Notes: a model not told the origin generated them from the sequence alone. 42,022 nt of DNA from Candidatus Hydrogenedentota bacterium (GCA_019695095.1 JAIBAQ010000031.1:1-42022), one strand, 5' to 3'. Shown: positions 16,330-25,153, numbered from the stretch's first letter. Program-made: numbers and translations.

Positions 16330-17487
16330 TTACTGCAAACCGCCGGTTTTTGTGTCGGGGGGCCCTGCCAGATTTCGTACCACAGCCTCCACAAAGTCAG
16401 CGGTGTGCTCCACCGTCGTATAATCTATCTCGCCGGGCCGGTCCCCCTCCACGTCAAAGTCCGTACGCCCACCACGTGCCGTAATCCCTATCGCCTTGTA
16501 ACCGCGCGTATACGCAAGGTAAGCATCCGTTGGTAAGCCGCGATGTACAATTGGCGAAGCGGTAGACTCCCGTGAAGCCGCTTGCGCCGCTTTAATCAAC
16601 TCTGGATCGGACTTAAAAGTGTGTAGCAGGCCTTCCGCCCTCGTGTAAAACACATCGCCCTGGCCCACATCGTCGACGTTGATGAAGTAGGTGTTCGATT
16701 TGTCTAAGCGATGCACACGAAGGAAGTGCCGCATCCCGCTCAGCCACGTTTCTTTACTGCCAGTCGCCAAGAACCAAATATCTGAATTTTCCACGGGAGC
16801 CCGTTGAATGCGGTCCGCGAGTTCCAGCATGACCGCTACGCCGGACGCATTGTCTGATGCGCCGCGCACATAGTCATTCGACAATTCGCAGGAACCAACT
16901 GCAAATGCGGCGCCGATAAGGACACCAAGACAGCTCCATTGAACGATAAGGTCGGGCCTGATTGACCAGTCCTCGAAAAGCGCCACATCGCGGAGGACAC
17001 AACAGACCAATAGGATAACCATGGAGACCACAACCAAAATGTGAGCGGGGCGCAACCATCGTTCCACCTCCGGACGCCGCAAGAAGTGGTCGCGGGGGCT
17101 ATCGTAGTGCGCGGTAATCACAATGAGTCGTTCCGGCCTGAGCGCGTGCAGCCTCGCGACAACATTCTGAGTTTCATACTGGGGCAGCAGATTCCCCAGG
17201 ATACGGTAACCGGAGAATTCGGCGAGATAAAGGAGGAATACAATGCAGCCGTAAGTAAACGCCAGCCATGGTTCCCAGGATGCGAGCAATGCAACGACAA
17301 CGGCTTCGCCATAGTAGGAGGCAAACAGAAGCCATGGACTCTCTATGGCAAAGAAATCGTCGATTTCCACGTCCGGGGTTACGAGGGTCAGCCGGTCGCG
17401 AATGTACTCCGCGGCGGACCGCTCGCTCTTGGTGCTCGCGCCCCGGTGTGTCAGATTGCCCGCGAGATATTCGATATCGCGGCGCAT
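16330..17487 (-). CDS. M28-family aminopeptidase-like membrane protein
   Basis: 385 residues combining an M28 zinc peptidase domain with four or so membrane helices inserted in two pairs (about 50-90 and 145-200). Metal-ligand motifs are recognisable: TAHYDSP (His127), RGASDNASG (Asp212), a Glu at 246 in GSKETWLSGM, INVDDVG and a C-terminal EHTADF. The Glu-Glu pair usually seen in the third motif is Lys-Glu, so the general base appears lost. The ATG at 17487 has AAGG five bases upstream and begins 16 bp after the ald stop, suggesting an ald-M28 operon. The gene may encode a non-catalytic or altered peptidase. Confidence 0.8.
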   Translation of the reverse strand: MRRDIEYLAGNLTHRGASTKSERSAAEYIRDRLTLVTPDVEIDDFFAIESPWLLFASYYGEAVVVALLASWEPWLAFTYGCIVFLLYLAEFSGYRILGNLLPQYETQNVVARLHALRPERLIVITAHYDSPRDHFLRRPEVERWLRPAHILVVVSMVILLVCCVLRDVALFEDWSIRPDLIVQWSCLGVLIGAAFAVGSCELSNDYVRGASDNASGVAVMLELADRIQRAPVENSDIWFLATGSKETWLSGMRHFLRVHRLDKSNTYFINVDDVGQGDVFYTRAEGLLHTFKSDPELIKAAQAASRESTASPIVHRGLPTDAYLAYTRGYKAIGITARGGRTDFDVEGDRPGEIDYTTVEHTADFVEAVVRNLAGPPDTKTGGLQ

Positions 17488-17503
17488 TTCCGCCTTGCCC
17501 ACG

Positions 17504-18604
17504 CTAGACCTCGGCGCAATCCAGGCCAAAGGCGTCGGCAACTCCCTGGTGCGTCACGGCCCCTTGGTACACATTAAGTCCGCGCTTTAACGCGGGATCC
17601 TCGGCAATGGCGCGTTCCAGGCCTTTGTCGGCGAGGGCCAAGCCGTAGCCTAGTGTCGCGTTTGTCAGCGCGTAAGTGGACGTCCGAGGTACGGCCCCGG
17701 GCATGTTCGTGACACAATAGTGCACGACATCATGGACCATATACGTGGGATCGTCGTGTGTGGTTGGACGCGACGTCTCGAAGCAGCCGCCTTGATCGAT
17801 GGCAATATCCACAATGGCCGAGCGTTGACGCATGCCGCGCACCATTTCCTTCGTAACAAGTCGAGGAGCCCTGGCTCCGGGAATCAGAACGGCCCCGATC
17901 ACCAAGTCCGCATGCGTGACTTCCTCCGCAATTGCCGCGCGATTGGACATGAGCGTTGTAACGTGCCCGCCCATAATATCGTGGATGTATCGCAGCCGGG
18001 CTGGGTCCACATCAAGGATCGTCACGTGAGCTCCCATGCCCACGGCCACGCGGCACGCGTTTTGTCCTGCTGTGCCCGCCCCGAGAATCACTACGTGGGC
18101 CGGCCTGACACCGGAGACGCCGCTTAGAAGGATACCCATGCCTCCGTACAAGGCCTCCAGGCAGTGCGCGCCCTTCTGCACGGAAAGCCTGCCCGCCACT
18201 TCGCTCATGGGAGTCAGAAGTGGCAAGGTGCCATCGTCTCTCTGAATTGTCTCGTAGGCGACACCCGATACACGCTTCTTCATCATGGTGCGGGTCAGGT
18301 GCTCGTCAGAAGCCAAGTGGAGGTACGTGTAGATGATCTGGCCATCGTACATGTACTCCCACTCTTGGGCGATTGGCTCCTTAACCTTGATGATCATGTC
18401 CGAACGGTCCCAGACTGCGCGAGGATGCTGGACAATCTGAGCGCCTGCGGCCCGGTATTCGGCATCTGAGATTCCGCTGCCGATTCCTGCGCCCTTTTCA
18501 ACGAGGACTTTGTGTCCGTGCGCCACAAACGCAGATACACCGGGAGCCGCCAATGCCACTCGGGCTTCACCGGTCTTTATCTCCTTGGGTACGCCTACGA
18601 TCAT
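17504..18604 (-). CDS. ald: Alanine dehydrogenase
   Basis: NAD-dependent enzyme interconverting L-alanine with pyruvate and ammonia. The N-terminus MIVGVPKEIKTGEARVAL, the catalytic Lys and His in KVKEPIAQEW and TYLHLASDEHL, and the NAD-binding VVILGAGTAGQNACRVAVGMG are all present, and the length of 366 residues is normal. The ATG at 18604 has GGGGAG seven bases upstream; five extra codons upstream are unsupported. A TATACT box lies upstream without a convincing -35, and a perfect 11-bp dyad TCTGATTCAGA (18626-18636) lies 22 bases before the start and could be an operator. Confidence 0.96.
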   Translation of the reverse strand: MIVGVPKEIKTGEARVALAAPGVSAFVAHGHKVLVEKGAGIGSGISDAEYRAAGAQIVQHPRAVWDRSDMIIKVKEPIAQEWEYMYDGQIIYTYLHLASDEHLTRTMMKKRVSGVAYETIQRDDGTLPLLTPMSEVAGRLSVQKGAHCLEALYGGMGILLSGVSGVRPAHVVILGAGTAGQNACRVAVGMGAHVTILDVDPARLRYIHDIMGGHVTTLMSNRAAIAEEVTHADLVIGAVLIPGARAPRLVTKEMVRGMRQRSAIVDIAIDQGGCFETSRPTTHDDPTYMVHDVVHYCVTNMPGAVPRTSTYALTNATLGYGLALADKGLERAIAEDPALKRGLNVYQGAVTHQGVADAFGLDCAEV

Positions 18605-18710
18605 GGTATGTCTCCCCATGTTTAATCTGAATCAGAAGTATATGTTTCGCCGTGACTGCGTTCTATATTATCCGGCCCGGGTGACCTTGCACAGTGATAG
18701 TGATAGCATT

Positions 18711-18739
18711 TTGAAGCCTTTTCTGTCGCCTGTTAAACT
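18711..18739 (+). promoter_or_regulatory. Promoter for the dtd operon
   Basis: TTGAAG (18711-18716) and TAAACT (18734-18739) with a 17-bp spacer. The transcript would start near 18746, giving a leader of about 27 bases before dtd and serving the five-gene plus-strand operon behind it. Confidence 0.55.
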
Positions 18740-18772
18740 CAATTCCTGTCAAGCCGCGAGAAGAGGAGTCCT

Positions 18773-19222
18773 ATGCGCGCAGTAGTCCAGCGAGTTTCCG
18801 AATCATCGGTATCCGTGAATGGCCACGTTGTCGGACGGATTGGCCGGGGACTGCTGGTGCTTTTGGGAGTGGCGCACTCCGATTCGGTAGACGATGTCAA
18901 ACAACTGGCCGACAAAGTAGCCGGGTTGAGGTGTTTTCAAGACGACGCAAGCAAGTTCAATCTGTCTGTTGAAGACATCGGCGGAAGTGTTCTTGCCGTT
19001 TCACAATTTACATTGTATGGAGATTGCCGTAAGGGCCGCCGCCCATCGTTTACGGATGCGGCCCGGCCGGAGCACGCTATTCCTCTCTACGAGTCCTTTG
19101 TCGAGCTTCTGCGTCAACGGAACATTCACGTCGAAACGGGCGAATTTGGGGCGCATATGGATGTCCGTCTGGTCAATGACGGTCCGGTGACCTTGCTCCT
19201 CGATTCGCAAAAGGCCTTCTGA
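18773..19222 (+). CDS. dtd: D-aminoacyl-tRNA deacylase
   Basis: Cytoplasmic proofreading enzyme that removes D-amino acids (and glycine from tRNA-Ala) from mischarged tRNA. The full-length 149-residue protein begins [15 protein letters not shown] and shows the two active-site signatures, [10 protein letters not shown] and the NxGPVT-like [19 protein letters not shown] lies just upstream of the ATG. It is the first gene of a tight operon; the next gene starts two bases after its stop, though its tRNA role has no obvious tie to the glycan-type genes that follow. Confidence 0.97.
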   Translation: MRAVVQRVSESSVSVNGHVVGRIGRGLLVLLGVAHSDSVDDVKQLADKVAGLRCFQDDASKFNLSVEDIGGSVLAVSQFTLYGDCRKGRRPSFTDAARPEHAIPLYESFVELLRQRNIHVETGEFGAHMDVRLVNDGPVTLLLDSQKAF

Positions 19223-19224
19223 AC

Positions 19225-20943
19225 ATGGGTGCACTCTGCGGCATTCTGGGCCGGTCCGATTCCATCGCGCTGAACGCGATGATTGATGTATTGGCGCCGC
19301 ACGCGCGGGAGATGCGATGCCTCGAAGGCTCCAACTACTCTGTCGCGTCGGCGTACTGCTCTGAAGATCCCTTGTGCCTTGTCGATGGCGAAACTACTGA
19401 CATAAACGACGCGCCTCTCAAACCCCACGAAGTGCATGCCCGCTGCGCGAAGGCCAAGTCGCCGGGAACGCTGGCGTTTCGGGGAGGTTTCGCCGCCGTT
19501 GTTTCCCTGAGTGACGGCGATCGGTGGTGGCTGTTGCGGGACCGGCTCGGCAGAAAGCCTCTGTATTACTACGTCGGCGACAACGTGTTGGTCTTCGCCA
19601 CGGAGCTTAAGGCTCTGCTGGCCTCCGGGTATGTTCCTAGACGGTTGAATCTGGTCGCTGTCGACCGCTATTTGACGCTCCGGTGCGTGCCCGGAACGGA
19701 ATCGATGGTTCAAGGCATTTGCCGCGTAAGGCCAGGTCATGTCGTTGAGTATGCGTCCAATCGTTGTTCTTCTACCGAGTTCGCCACGTTCAACATGCGA
19801 ACGGAATCGCTATCGCGCGACGAGGCTGCCCGCGCGCTTCGAGAACGGTTAGAGAAGGCTCTTGGACATACACAGTCTGAATTGCTGCTCTGGTCATCAG
19901 GAATTGATGCGGCCGCTCTGCACGCGCTTAAACCTCAATTGCGGCCCTGTTTCGCGGTCCTCGAACGAAGCTGGCAAGACGAAACGCGACTCGCTAAAGA
20001 ATCCGCCAAGAGTCTCCACATCCGTATGCAAACGATGCAGGCGCGCCGCTTTACGGAAGAGACCTTCTTCCGATGCGTGGCATGCCTAGACGAGCCCATA
20101 GCCGACCCGCTCGTGTTCCCGCTTTGGTTGATGACGGAAGCTGCTTCGGACATCGGCGCTCACTTTCTTTCTGGGCATGGGGCGGATGAAGTGTTAGGCG
20201 GGTATGCCCGCTATCACTTTCTCCAGAAGGCGCAGGAGGTGGAGCCCCTCATACCTGCCGGGCTTCTCAGCAATATTACCCCCTCACTGCCGCCAAACGC
20301 GTTTGTGAGACGAACGACTCGCTTCCTTACTTCCATGCGCGACCCTCAGCGCGCCTATCTCTCCTTGCTGAGCGTTTTCGATGAGGGAGAGCGCGAAGAC
20401 TTGTACACGGAAGCCGTGAAGGCAGCCCTGTACGAGTTCGGACCGCGAAAATCCACGATCCAAGATCACTTTAACCAAGAGGATCTGACGGCAAATGTGC
20501 TCTCTCTCGATCTGCATGTTGGCCTCCCCAATATCCTGCTTGCCAAATGCGACCGCATCGCCGCGGCTCACGGAGTTACGCTCAGCCATCCCTATTTGAA
20601 CGATTCGATGCTCGACTTTGCGTTGAGCATACCGTCCGACATCAAGTTTGGTGTCCGCAGCAAACCGTTATTGCGGCTTGCCATGAAAGGTATTCTGCCT
20701 CCATCGATTCGTTTGAGGGCGCGAAGAGATTTTAAGGTCCCGCAAAGTGGCAACGTTTTGCGAGTTATCGAAACTGTCACCAAAGAGACGATCACCCCGG
20801 ATCGCGTCGATGCAACGGGACTGTTCAAGTGGCACGCGGTGGAAACCATACTTCGTTCGGCATCCCACAATGTGTATCGGCGCCGCCAGTTTTGGGCGCT
20901 GCTCATGTTCTTTGCGTGGTATCGCTGCACGATGGAGACCTGA
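19225..20943 (+). CDS. Asparagine synthetase (AsnB) homologue with degenerate active sites
   Basis: 572 residues with the AsnB two-domain plan. The N-terminal Ntn-glutaminase part keeps RDRLGRKPLYY and FATELKALL, but the catalytic Cys is residue 5 (MGALCGILG) rather than 2, and the RGPD and downstream substrate-binding segments are missing. In the synthetase part the ATP pyrophosphate loop, normally SGGxDS, reads SSGIDAA (224-230), while DEPIADP and SGHGADEVLGGY are retained. A glutamine-dependent reaction is therefore unlikely; an ammonia-dependent or altered amidotransferase remains possible. Related proteins in surface-polysaccharide loci amidate uronic acids, which fits the formyltransferase and glycosyltransferase neighbours. 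The start is fixed by the 2-bp gap after dtd. Confidence 0.82.
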   Translation: MGALCGILGRSDSIALNAMIDVLAPHAREMRCLEGSNYSVASAYCSEDPLCLVDGETTDINDAPLKPHEVHARCAKAKSPGTLAFRGGFAAVVSLSDGDRWWLLRDRLGRKPLYYYVGDNVLVFATELKALLASGYVPRRLNLVAVDRYLTLRCVPGTESMVQGICRVRPGHVVEYASNRCSSTEFATFNMRTESLSRDEAARALRERLEKALGHTQSELLLWSSGIDAAALHALKPQLRPCFAVLERSWQDETRLAKESAKSLHIRMQTMQARRFTEETFFRCVACLDEPIADPLVFPLWLMTEAASDIGAHFLSGHGADEVLGGYARYHFLQKAQEVEPLIPAGLLSNITPSLPPNAFVRRTTRFLTSMRDPQRAYLSLLSVFDEGEREDLYTEAVKAALYEFGPRKSTIQDHFNQEDLTANVLSLDLHVGLPNILLAKCDRIAAAHGVTLSHPYLNDSMLDFALSIPSDIKFGVRSKPLLRLAMKGILPPSIRLRARRDFKVPQSGNVLRVIETVTKETITPDRVDATGLFKWHAVETILRSASHNVYRRRQFWALLMFFAWYRCTMET

Positions 20944-20946
20944 GCG

Positions 20947-21888
20947 ATGCGAATTGCCGTTGCGGGCGGAGGCTATCTCGCGTCACAAATTCTGGAAGCG
21001 GTATTGCATTCCAATCATGAACTTGTCGCACTGATCCAGGATGCGCGGCGTTATCGCGGAGTAAAACGTTACCTCGGTCCTATGGTCGGAGCATTCTTTC
21101 CCAAGCGGGAAGTATCCGGTGTAGCCCTCCGAAAGCGAATTCCAATTGTCTTCATCGATAAGATGACGGAAGACGAACTGGCGCCGCTCCGAGAACTCAA
21201 GCTCGACCTCATACTAGTTTGCGGGTTCGCAATTATTCTCAAGAAACCCCTGCTAGATTTGCCTGCCATTGGGTGTGTGAATTGCCATTCCTCCTTACTG
21301 CCAAGACATAGAGGCCCCAACCCGTTCACCGCGGCAATTCTGGCAAATGAGAAAGAGACTGGAATCACGTTCCATGTAGTGTCCGAGGGGATCGATACCG
21401 GCGACATTCTGAAACAATACGCGTTCCCAATCTCGGGAACCGATACGGCGGGTTCCATTCATCGCCGGGCTTCGGACCTCGCGAGTGAAAAAATGGCCGA
21501 GGTCCTCTCATATATTGAACAAAACGGACTCAAGGGGTGCCCGCAACACTCCGAAAACGCGACCTACGACAAGCGCTTGACCCCGTCGGAATTGTGTATT
21601 GACTGGACGTGTCCGGCTGACATGATAGAGAGAAAAGTGCGGGCGTGTTTCCCCTTCACGATCGCCCGGACAAAGTACAAAGGCCGGACGGTATACCTCT
21701 CGCGCGTTCGCATGAGCAGCAAGCATATCGAAGCTCAACCCGGAGAGGTTATCGAGAACATTCCACAACTCAGGGTAGGAACGGGTAAGGGCGTTGTAAT
21801 CATCGAGATTGCGCACACCTTGCGGCCAATTCCTTGGTTCTGGCCACGATTGTTGCGTAGGCCCCAGATCGGCGAGCGACTGGGATAG
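20947..21888 (+). CDS. Formyltransferase of the Fmt/sugar N-formyltransferase superfamily
   Basis: 313-residue enzyme using 10-formyl-tetrahydrofolate. The catalytic triad of the family is visible as Asn112 and His114 in VNCHSSLLPRHRGPNPF and Asp150 in GIDTGDIL; the C-terminal part (YDKRLTPSELCIDW) resembles the Fmt C-terminal domain. It could be methionyl-tRNA formyltransferase, but def is absent and the neighbours are an AsnB homologue, a glycosyltransferase and an acetyltransferase. That setting makes formylation of an amino sugar in a surface glycan a reasonable inference. The ATG is three bases after the previous stop. Confidence 0.85.
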   Translation: MRIAVAGGGYLASQILEAVLHSNHELVALIQDARRYRGVKRYLGPMVGAFFPKREVSGVALRKRIPIVFIDKMTEDELAPLRELKLDLILVCGFAIILKKPLLDLPAIGCVNCHSSLLPRHRGPNPFTAAILANEKETGITFHVVSEGIDTGDILKQYAFPISGTDTAGSIHRRASDLASEKMAEVLSYIEQNGLKGCPQHSENATYDKRLTPSELCIDWTCPADMIERKVRACFPFTIARTKYKGRTVYLSRVRMSSKHIEAQPGEVIENIPQLRVGTGKGVVIIEIAHTLRPIPWFWPRLLRRPQIGERLG

Positions 21889-21892
21889 GCTC

Positions 21893-22981
21893 GTGCCCAC
21901 ACCCGTTTCCATAATCATCCCCGCTCATAACCAGGTCGACTACTGTAAACAGTGCATTGGTTCCATACTCTCAAACACCGACTACCCTCATCGACTGATA
22001 CTCGTAGACAACGGTTCCACGGACGGTGTGGGTGAGTTGTTTGACTCCGTTCCGGGCGCCATTGCCGTTCACAGTCCAACCAACCTCGGATTTCCGGGAG
22101 GGATAAATCTCGGGCTGCCGCACGTTGAAGGTCATGTGCTTATCCTCAACAGTGACACGATCGTTCCCGCGCGCTGGTTGACCAACCTTGTTCACACCCT
22201 CGAATCCTCCGCTCGAATTGGCTTAGTGGGACCGATGAGCAACTGCGTTTCCGGTCCTCAATTAATCGAAGGTCTGTCATTTGAGACCATGACCGAAATC
22301 AATGAATATGCCAGTCAGCTCTGGCAGGAACGTCGAGGGTTTATTGTGGATACCGAGCGTATTGTCGGTTTCTGCATGCTGATCAAGGACGAGACGTTCA
22401 ACGAAGTCGGCGGGCTTGATGAATCCTTCGGTATAGGCAACTTCGAGGACGATGACTATTGCATGCGGGTGAGAAAGGCCGGTTTCCGCATTTGCATCGC
22501 CGAGGGTTGTTTTGTCTTTCACTACGGCAGCCGAACCTTCAGCGCAATGGGCTACACCTCCGACATCTATTCGGATCTGATGAATCGGAATGCCAAACGC
22601 TTCAAGGATAAATGGCGACTGGACGATTCTGGTGGCGCGCGACTGACTCAATTGTCTTATTCCCTTAACCGGGATGCGCGAGAGGCCTTCGAACGCGGCA
22701 ATTTTGACGAAGCAGTTCGACTTCTGAAGGACGCTATCGGCGCAAATCCGTCGATCGATAGAAATTTTAACGATCTGGGTGCGGTGCTCTGGGCCATGGG
22801 AGAGCGCGAAAAGGCATTTGAGTATTTTGCCAAGGCCGTATCCATGAATCATGAATCAAGTGAGGCGCGCGAGAATTTGCGCGATGCCGGCATCGCGTTA
22901 GGGTTACAGAATGAAGCCGATGCAGTACTTTCGAAGAGTCTGCGCATTGGCTTGACGGAGGAAAACGAGCCAAGCCCATGA
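21893..22981 (+). CDS. GT2-family glycosyltransferase with C-terminal TPRs
   Basis: 362 residues. The first 260 form a GT-A fold: VSIIIPAHNQ start, DNGSTD (39-44), the metal-binding LNSDT (DXD at 87-89), ERIVGFCMLI, and FGIGNFEDDDYCMRVRKAG. The last 90 contain TPR-like helices (about 280-345). Start is taken as GTG at 21893, five bases after the formyltransferase stop, because the frame upstream lies inside that gene. It probably adds a sugar to a glycan or protein at the cytoplasmic membrane; TPRs suggest a protein partner or polypeptide acceptor. The end overlaps the GNAT start by 4 bp (ATGA). Confidence 0.88.
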   Translation: MPTPVSIIIPAHNQVDYCKQCIGSILSNTDYPHRLILVDNGSTDGVGELFDSVPGAIAVHSPTNLGFPGGINLGLPHVEGHVLILNSDTIVPARWLTNLVHTLESSARIGLVGPMSNCVSGPQLIEGLSFETMTEINEYASQLWQERRGFIVDTERIVGFCMLIKDETFNEVGGLDESFGIGNFEDDDYCMRVRKAGFRICIAEGCFVFHYGSRTFSAMGYTSDIYSDLMNRNAKRFKDKWRLDDSGGARLTQLSYSLNRDAREAFERGNFDEAVRLLKDAIGANPSIDRNFNDLGAVLWAMGEREKAFEYFAKAVSMNHESSEARENLRDAGIALGLQNEADAVLSKSLRIGLTEENEPSP

Positions 22982-23583
22982 GTATAGAAATCCGCGAGTA
23001 TCGGCAAGACGATGAAGCCGAGTGGATGCGTGTGCATGCCATCATTCTGAGCATCTCGCATGCGTGGAACTACTCCATTCAGGAGCGGCCAGCCTACGAA
23101 GGGTATGAATCCACGCGCTTGGTCGCCCTGTGCGATGGAAAGATAGTCGGCCTAACGGACGCTCAGTATGAGCGAACCCCGGGAGAATTGTGTTTCCAAA
23201 AGGATAGCTGCGGGGGATATGTGCTGGAATTTGGAAGGCTGCCAGAATTCAGCGGACTCAATATTGGCAAACTGCTCGTGGACGCCACTGTCGAGGACGC
23301 AAAGCAGAAGGGATTCCATCGCCTTGAGTATTGGACTCAAGACCGGAAGGCGCAGCGATACTATGCCCGGTTGGGAATGAAAGAGATTGGCAGGCACTAC
23401 CGATTCAGAATGCGGCCCCCGGAGGATGTGAAGAAGTTGCTGGGCGAGACATACATTGGTATCGAATACATCTATTGCGCCTGTCTACCCGAAGAGTGGC
23501 CGCTCATCAAGGAAAAGCACGACATTATTACGAAGCACCCACTTGAGCCACACTTGTGCATCGGTTACGAAGTCCGCTTTTAG
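22978..23583 (+). CDS. GNAT-family N-acetyltransferase
   Basis: 201-residue acetyl-CoA-dependent acetyltransferase. The core motif EFGRLPEFSGLNIGKLLVD, with the family's G/N-x-GxL pyrophosphate loop, is followed by a helix and RYYARLGMKEIGRHYRF, the usual strand-helix of motif B. The ATGA overlap with the glycosyltransferase shows tight coupling, so acetylation of a sugar or side chain in the same pathway is the best guess. The stop codon TAG is the first triplet of repeat copy 3. Substrate is unknown. Confidence 0.85.
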   Translation: MSIEIREYRQDDEAEWMRVHAIILSISHAWNYSIQERPAYEGYESTRLVALCDGKIVGLTDAQYERTPGELCFQKDSCGGYVLEFGRLPEFSGLNIGKLLVDATVEDAKQKGFHRLEYWTQDRKAQRYYARLGMKEIGRHYRFRMRPPEDVKKLLGETYIGIEYIYCACLPEEWPLIKEKHDIITKHPLEPHLCIGYEVRF

Positions 23584-23763
23584 CCCGGATTTCTTACGAG
23601 CACATCTTCACAACCAGTGCGTTTGCGGGACTTGCCGTGAAAAGCCACGTAGTTCTCCGGATGCAGAGTGTGTTCGCGAGAAATCCTCATGGCATAGTCT
23701 CAACGTCTAGCACGTGAGCAATTTGCGTCGGCGCTCAATCGCGCCGATGCAAATTGCGGACTA
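23581..23763 (+). repeat. Dispersed MITE-like repeat, copy 3 (183 bp)
   Basis: Starts TAGCCCGGATTTCTTACG and ends ATTGCGGACTA, flanked by TA. A 9-bp internal deletion near 23610 accounts for its shorter length. Its 3' hairpin is the best in the family: GCAATTTGCGTCGGCGC pairs with GCGCCGATGCAAATTGC (17 bp with one G-T pair) around a 6-nt loop. It lies between the convergent GNAT and DUF2225 genes and could act as a two-way terminator. Its first three bases are the GNAT stop codon. Confidence 0.9.
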
Positions 23764-23794
23764 CGTCAGGCATTTCCCAAGCTATAGCAGCTTC

Positions 23795-25153
23795 TCATCC
23801 CTGGGCGTCCCGAAGCGCCTTTGTCTTGGCGGGGGTCAATTCTCCCTTCTCCTGAAGGTAAGCGACCACTCCCGGCACGATCCCGTTTTCTTCCAGCGCG
23901 GCCATTACTTTCGATTCGGAGATTCCCGCGTTGTCTCGAAGAATCTTGTGTATGAGTTCCCGGTCGCGTTCCACGAGCAAGCCAATCAACTTCGTGCGAA
24001 GCTCTCCCGCATGCTCGACGGACCTGGACAGCTTGCGAATTCTTCCTAGCAGACGCTGCTTGGTGTTCTCGTCGAGATCCTTAGGCTTAAGCTCGTCCAT
24101 GAGTCTGGAACGCGCCTCGGCAGCGCCGCGATAGATGCCACGCACCGTATCGAAGGCCGCATTCAGGTCATTGCACCGAATGAGCAGATCGACAACAAGC
24201 GAAATACCGTTGAGATAGGTCTGCGAATTGTCAAAAGCCGGATCAGTGGATATCGCCTGCTGTAGATACTGTAGCGACAACCGCATGGCCTCGTTCTCGT
24301 CGGATGGCGCCATCGGCCACATTGACTTCAAAGAGACCATGAGCTTGTAGAATTCCGAATCACCACCCGTTTTCCCTGCAGCATCATCGCCGGATGCTGC
24401 GCTCCCTTCTTTAAGGAGACGTTTGAGCCTAAACACCTCGGCGAATTCGGCCTCCAACAACTTCTCCACGTTGGACCTGTGTTGGCGAATTTGGGCACTC
24501 TGTTCAGACACGTTGCCCTTATAATCGACTTCATCAATCTGCCGCCCCAACACCACGCTCGTCCTCACCCAGTGTTCACGGGCTGTATGAAGCGCGTTTT
24601 CGAAATCGGCCAAGGCTTCAAGAGAGCTTTTGTCAGCCCGGTTCAGTCCTCCGTCTTCTTGCTGAGGCGCCTGCTCTCTATAGAGCCACGCGATTCGGAG
24701 GAATAGCCTGGCTAGCTTGAGGTTATCCTGTTCGCTCTGAGGTGTCAGCAGTTGGATAAAAGCCCCAAGGAAATGAATGAGCAACGCAGTCTCGAACGTT
24801 ATGTTGTCATAGCGAATGTGGTCGCCCAGAAACTCTATAACCTCTTTTTCACGATCGAGCGCGCGTTTATATGCTCGCAGCACCAGAGGCGTGTGCTCGT
24901 TATCGCCAGGCCTTGAGAAATCATTGGTGAGATCCGCGTAATAGCAGCGGGGACAGAAAAAGAGATAGTAGTACGGAGGATGAACCGGTGTTGCCTTCTC
25001 GGCAATCCACTTGTACTCAAGTACGTGGCCATCCGACTCTCGCTCACCTTCCAGGTACATCCTCAAACGGAAATGGGGGTGTTCATGGTCCTCGGTACAG
25101 GCCGGACAAGTAAGCTTCTTATAAATGAACGGAGATGTTCCGGAATCACTCAT
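23795..25153 (-). CDS. DUF2225-family protein with two CxxC zinc knuckles
   Basis: 452 residues. The N-terminus has YKKLTCPAC (Cys16/19) and, after a spacer, LFFCPRCYYAD (Cys67/70): the paired CxxC that defines DUF2225 and probably binds one zinc. The rest is helical with TPR-like stretches and extended charged regions (about 200-260). The family has no settled function. The ATG at 25153 has GGGGAG seven bases upstream and is preferred to the GTG two codons earlier. It diverges from the hybrid kinase across 432 bp. Confidence 0.82.
   Translation of the reverse strand: MSDSGTSPFIYKKLTCPACTEDHEHPHFRLRMYLEGERESDGHVLEYKWIAEKATPVHPPYYYLFFCPRCYYADLTNDFSRPGDNEHTPLVLRAYKRALDREKEVIEFLGDHIRYDNITFETALLIHFLGAFIQLLTPQSEQDNLKLARLFLRIAWLYREQAPQQEDGGLNRADKSSLEALADFENALHTAREHWVRTSVVLGRQIDEVDYKGNVSEQSAQIRQHRSNVEKLLEAEFAEVFRLKRLLKEGSAASGDDAAGKTGGDSEFYKLMVSLKSMWPMAPSDENEAMRLSLQYLQQAISTDPAFDNSQTYLNGISLVVDLLIRCNDLNAAFDTVRGIYRGAAEARSRLMDELKPKDLDENTKQRLLGRIRKLSRSVEHAGELRTKLIGLLVERDRELIHKILRDNAGISESKVMAALEENGIVPGVVAYLQEKGELTPAKTKALRDAQG

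Noticed and set aside
16067-16394. Small minus-strand frames between the M28 and sialidase genes
   Set aside because: No recognisable domain and no ribosome binding site; one overlaps the M28 3' end. The 267-bp gap is better read as the sialidase upstream region.
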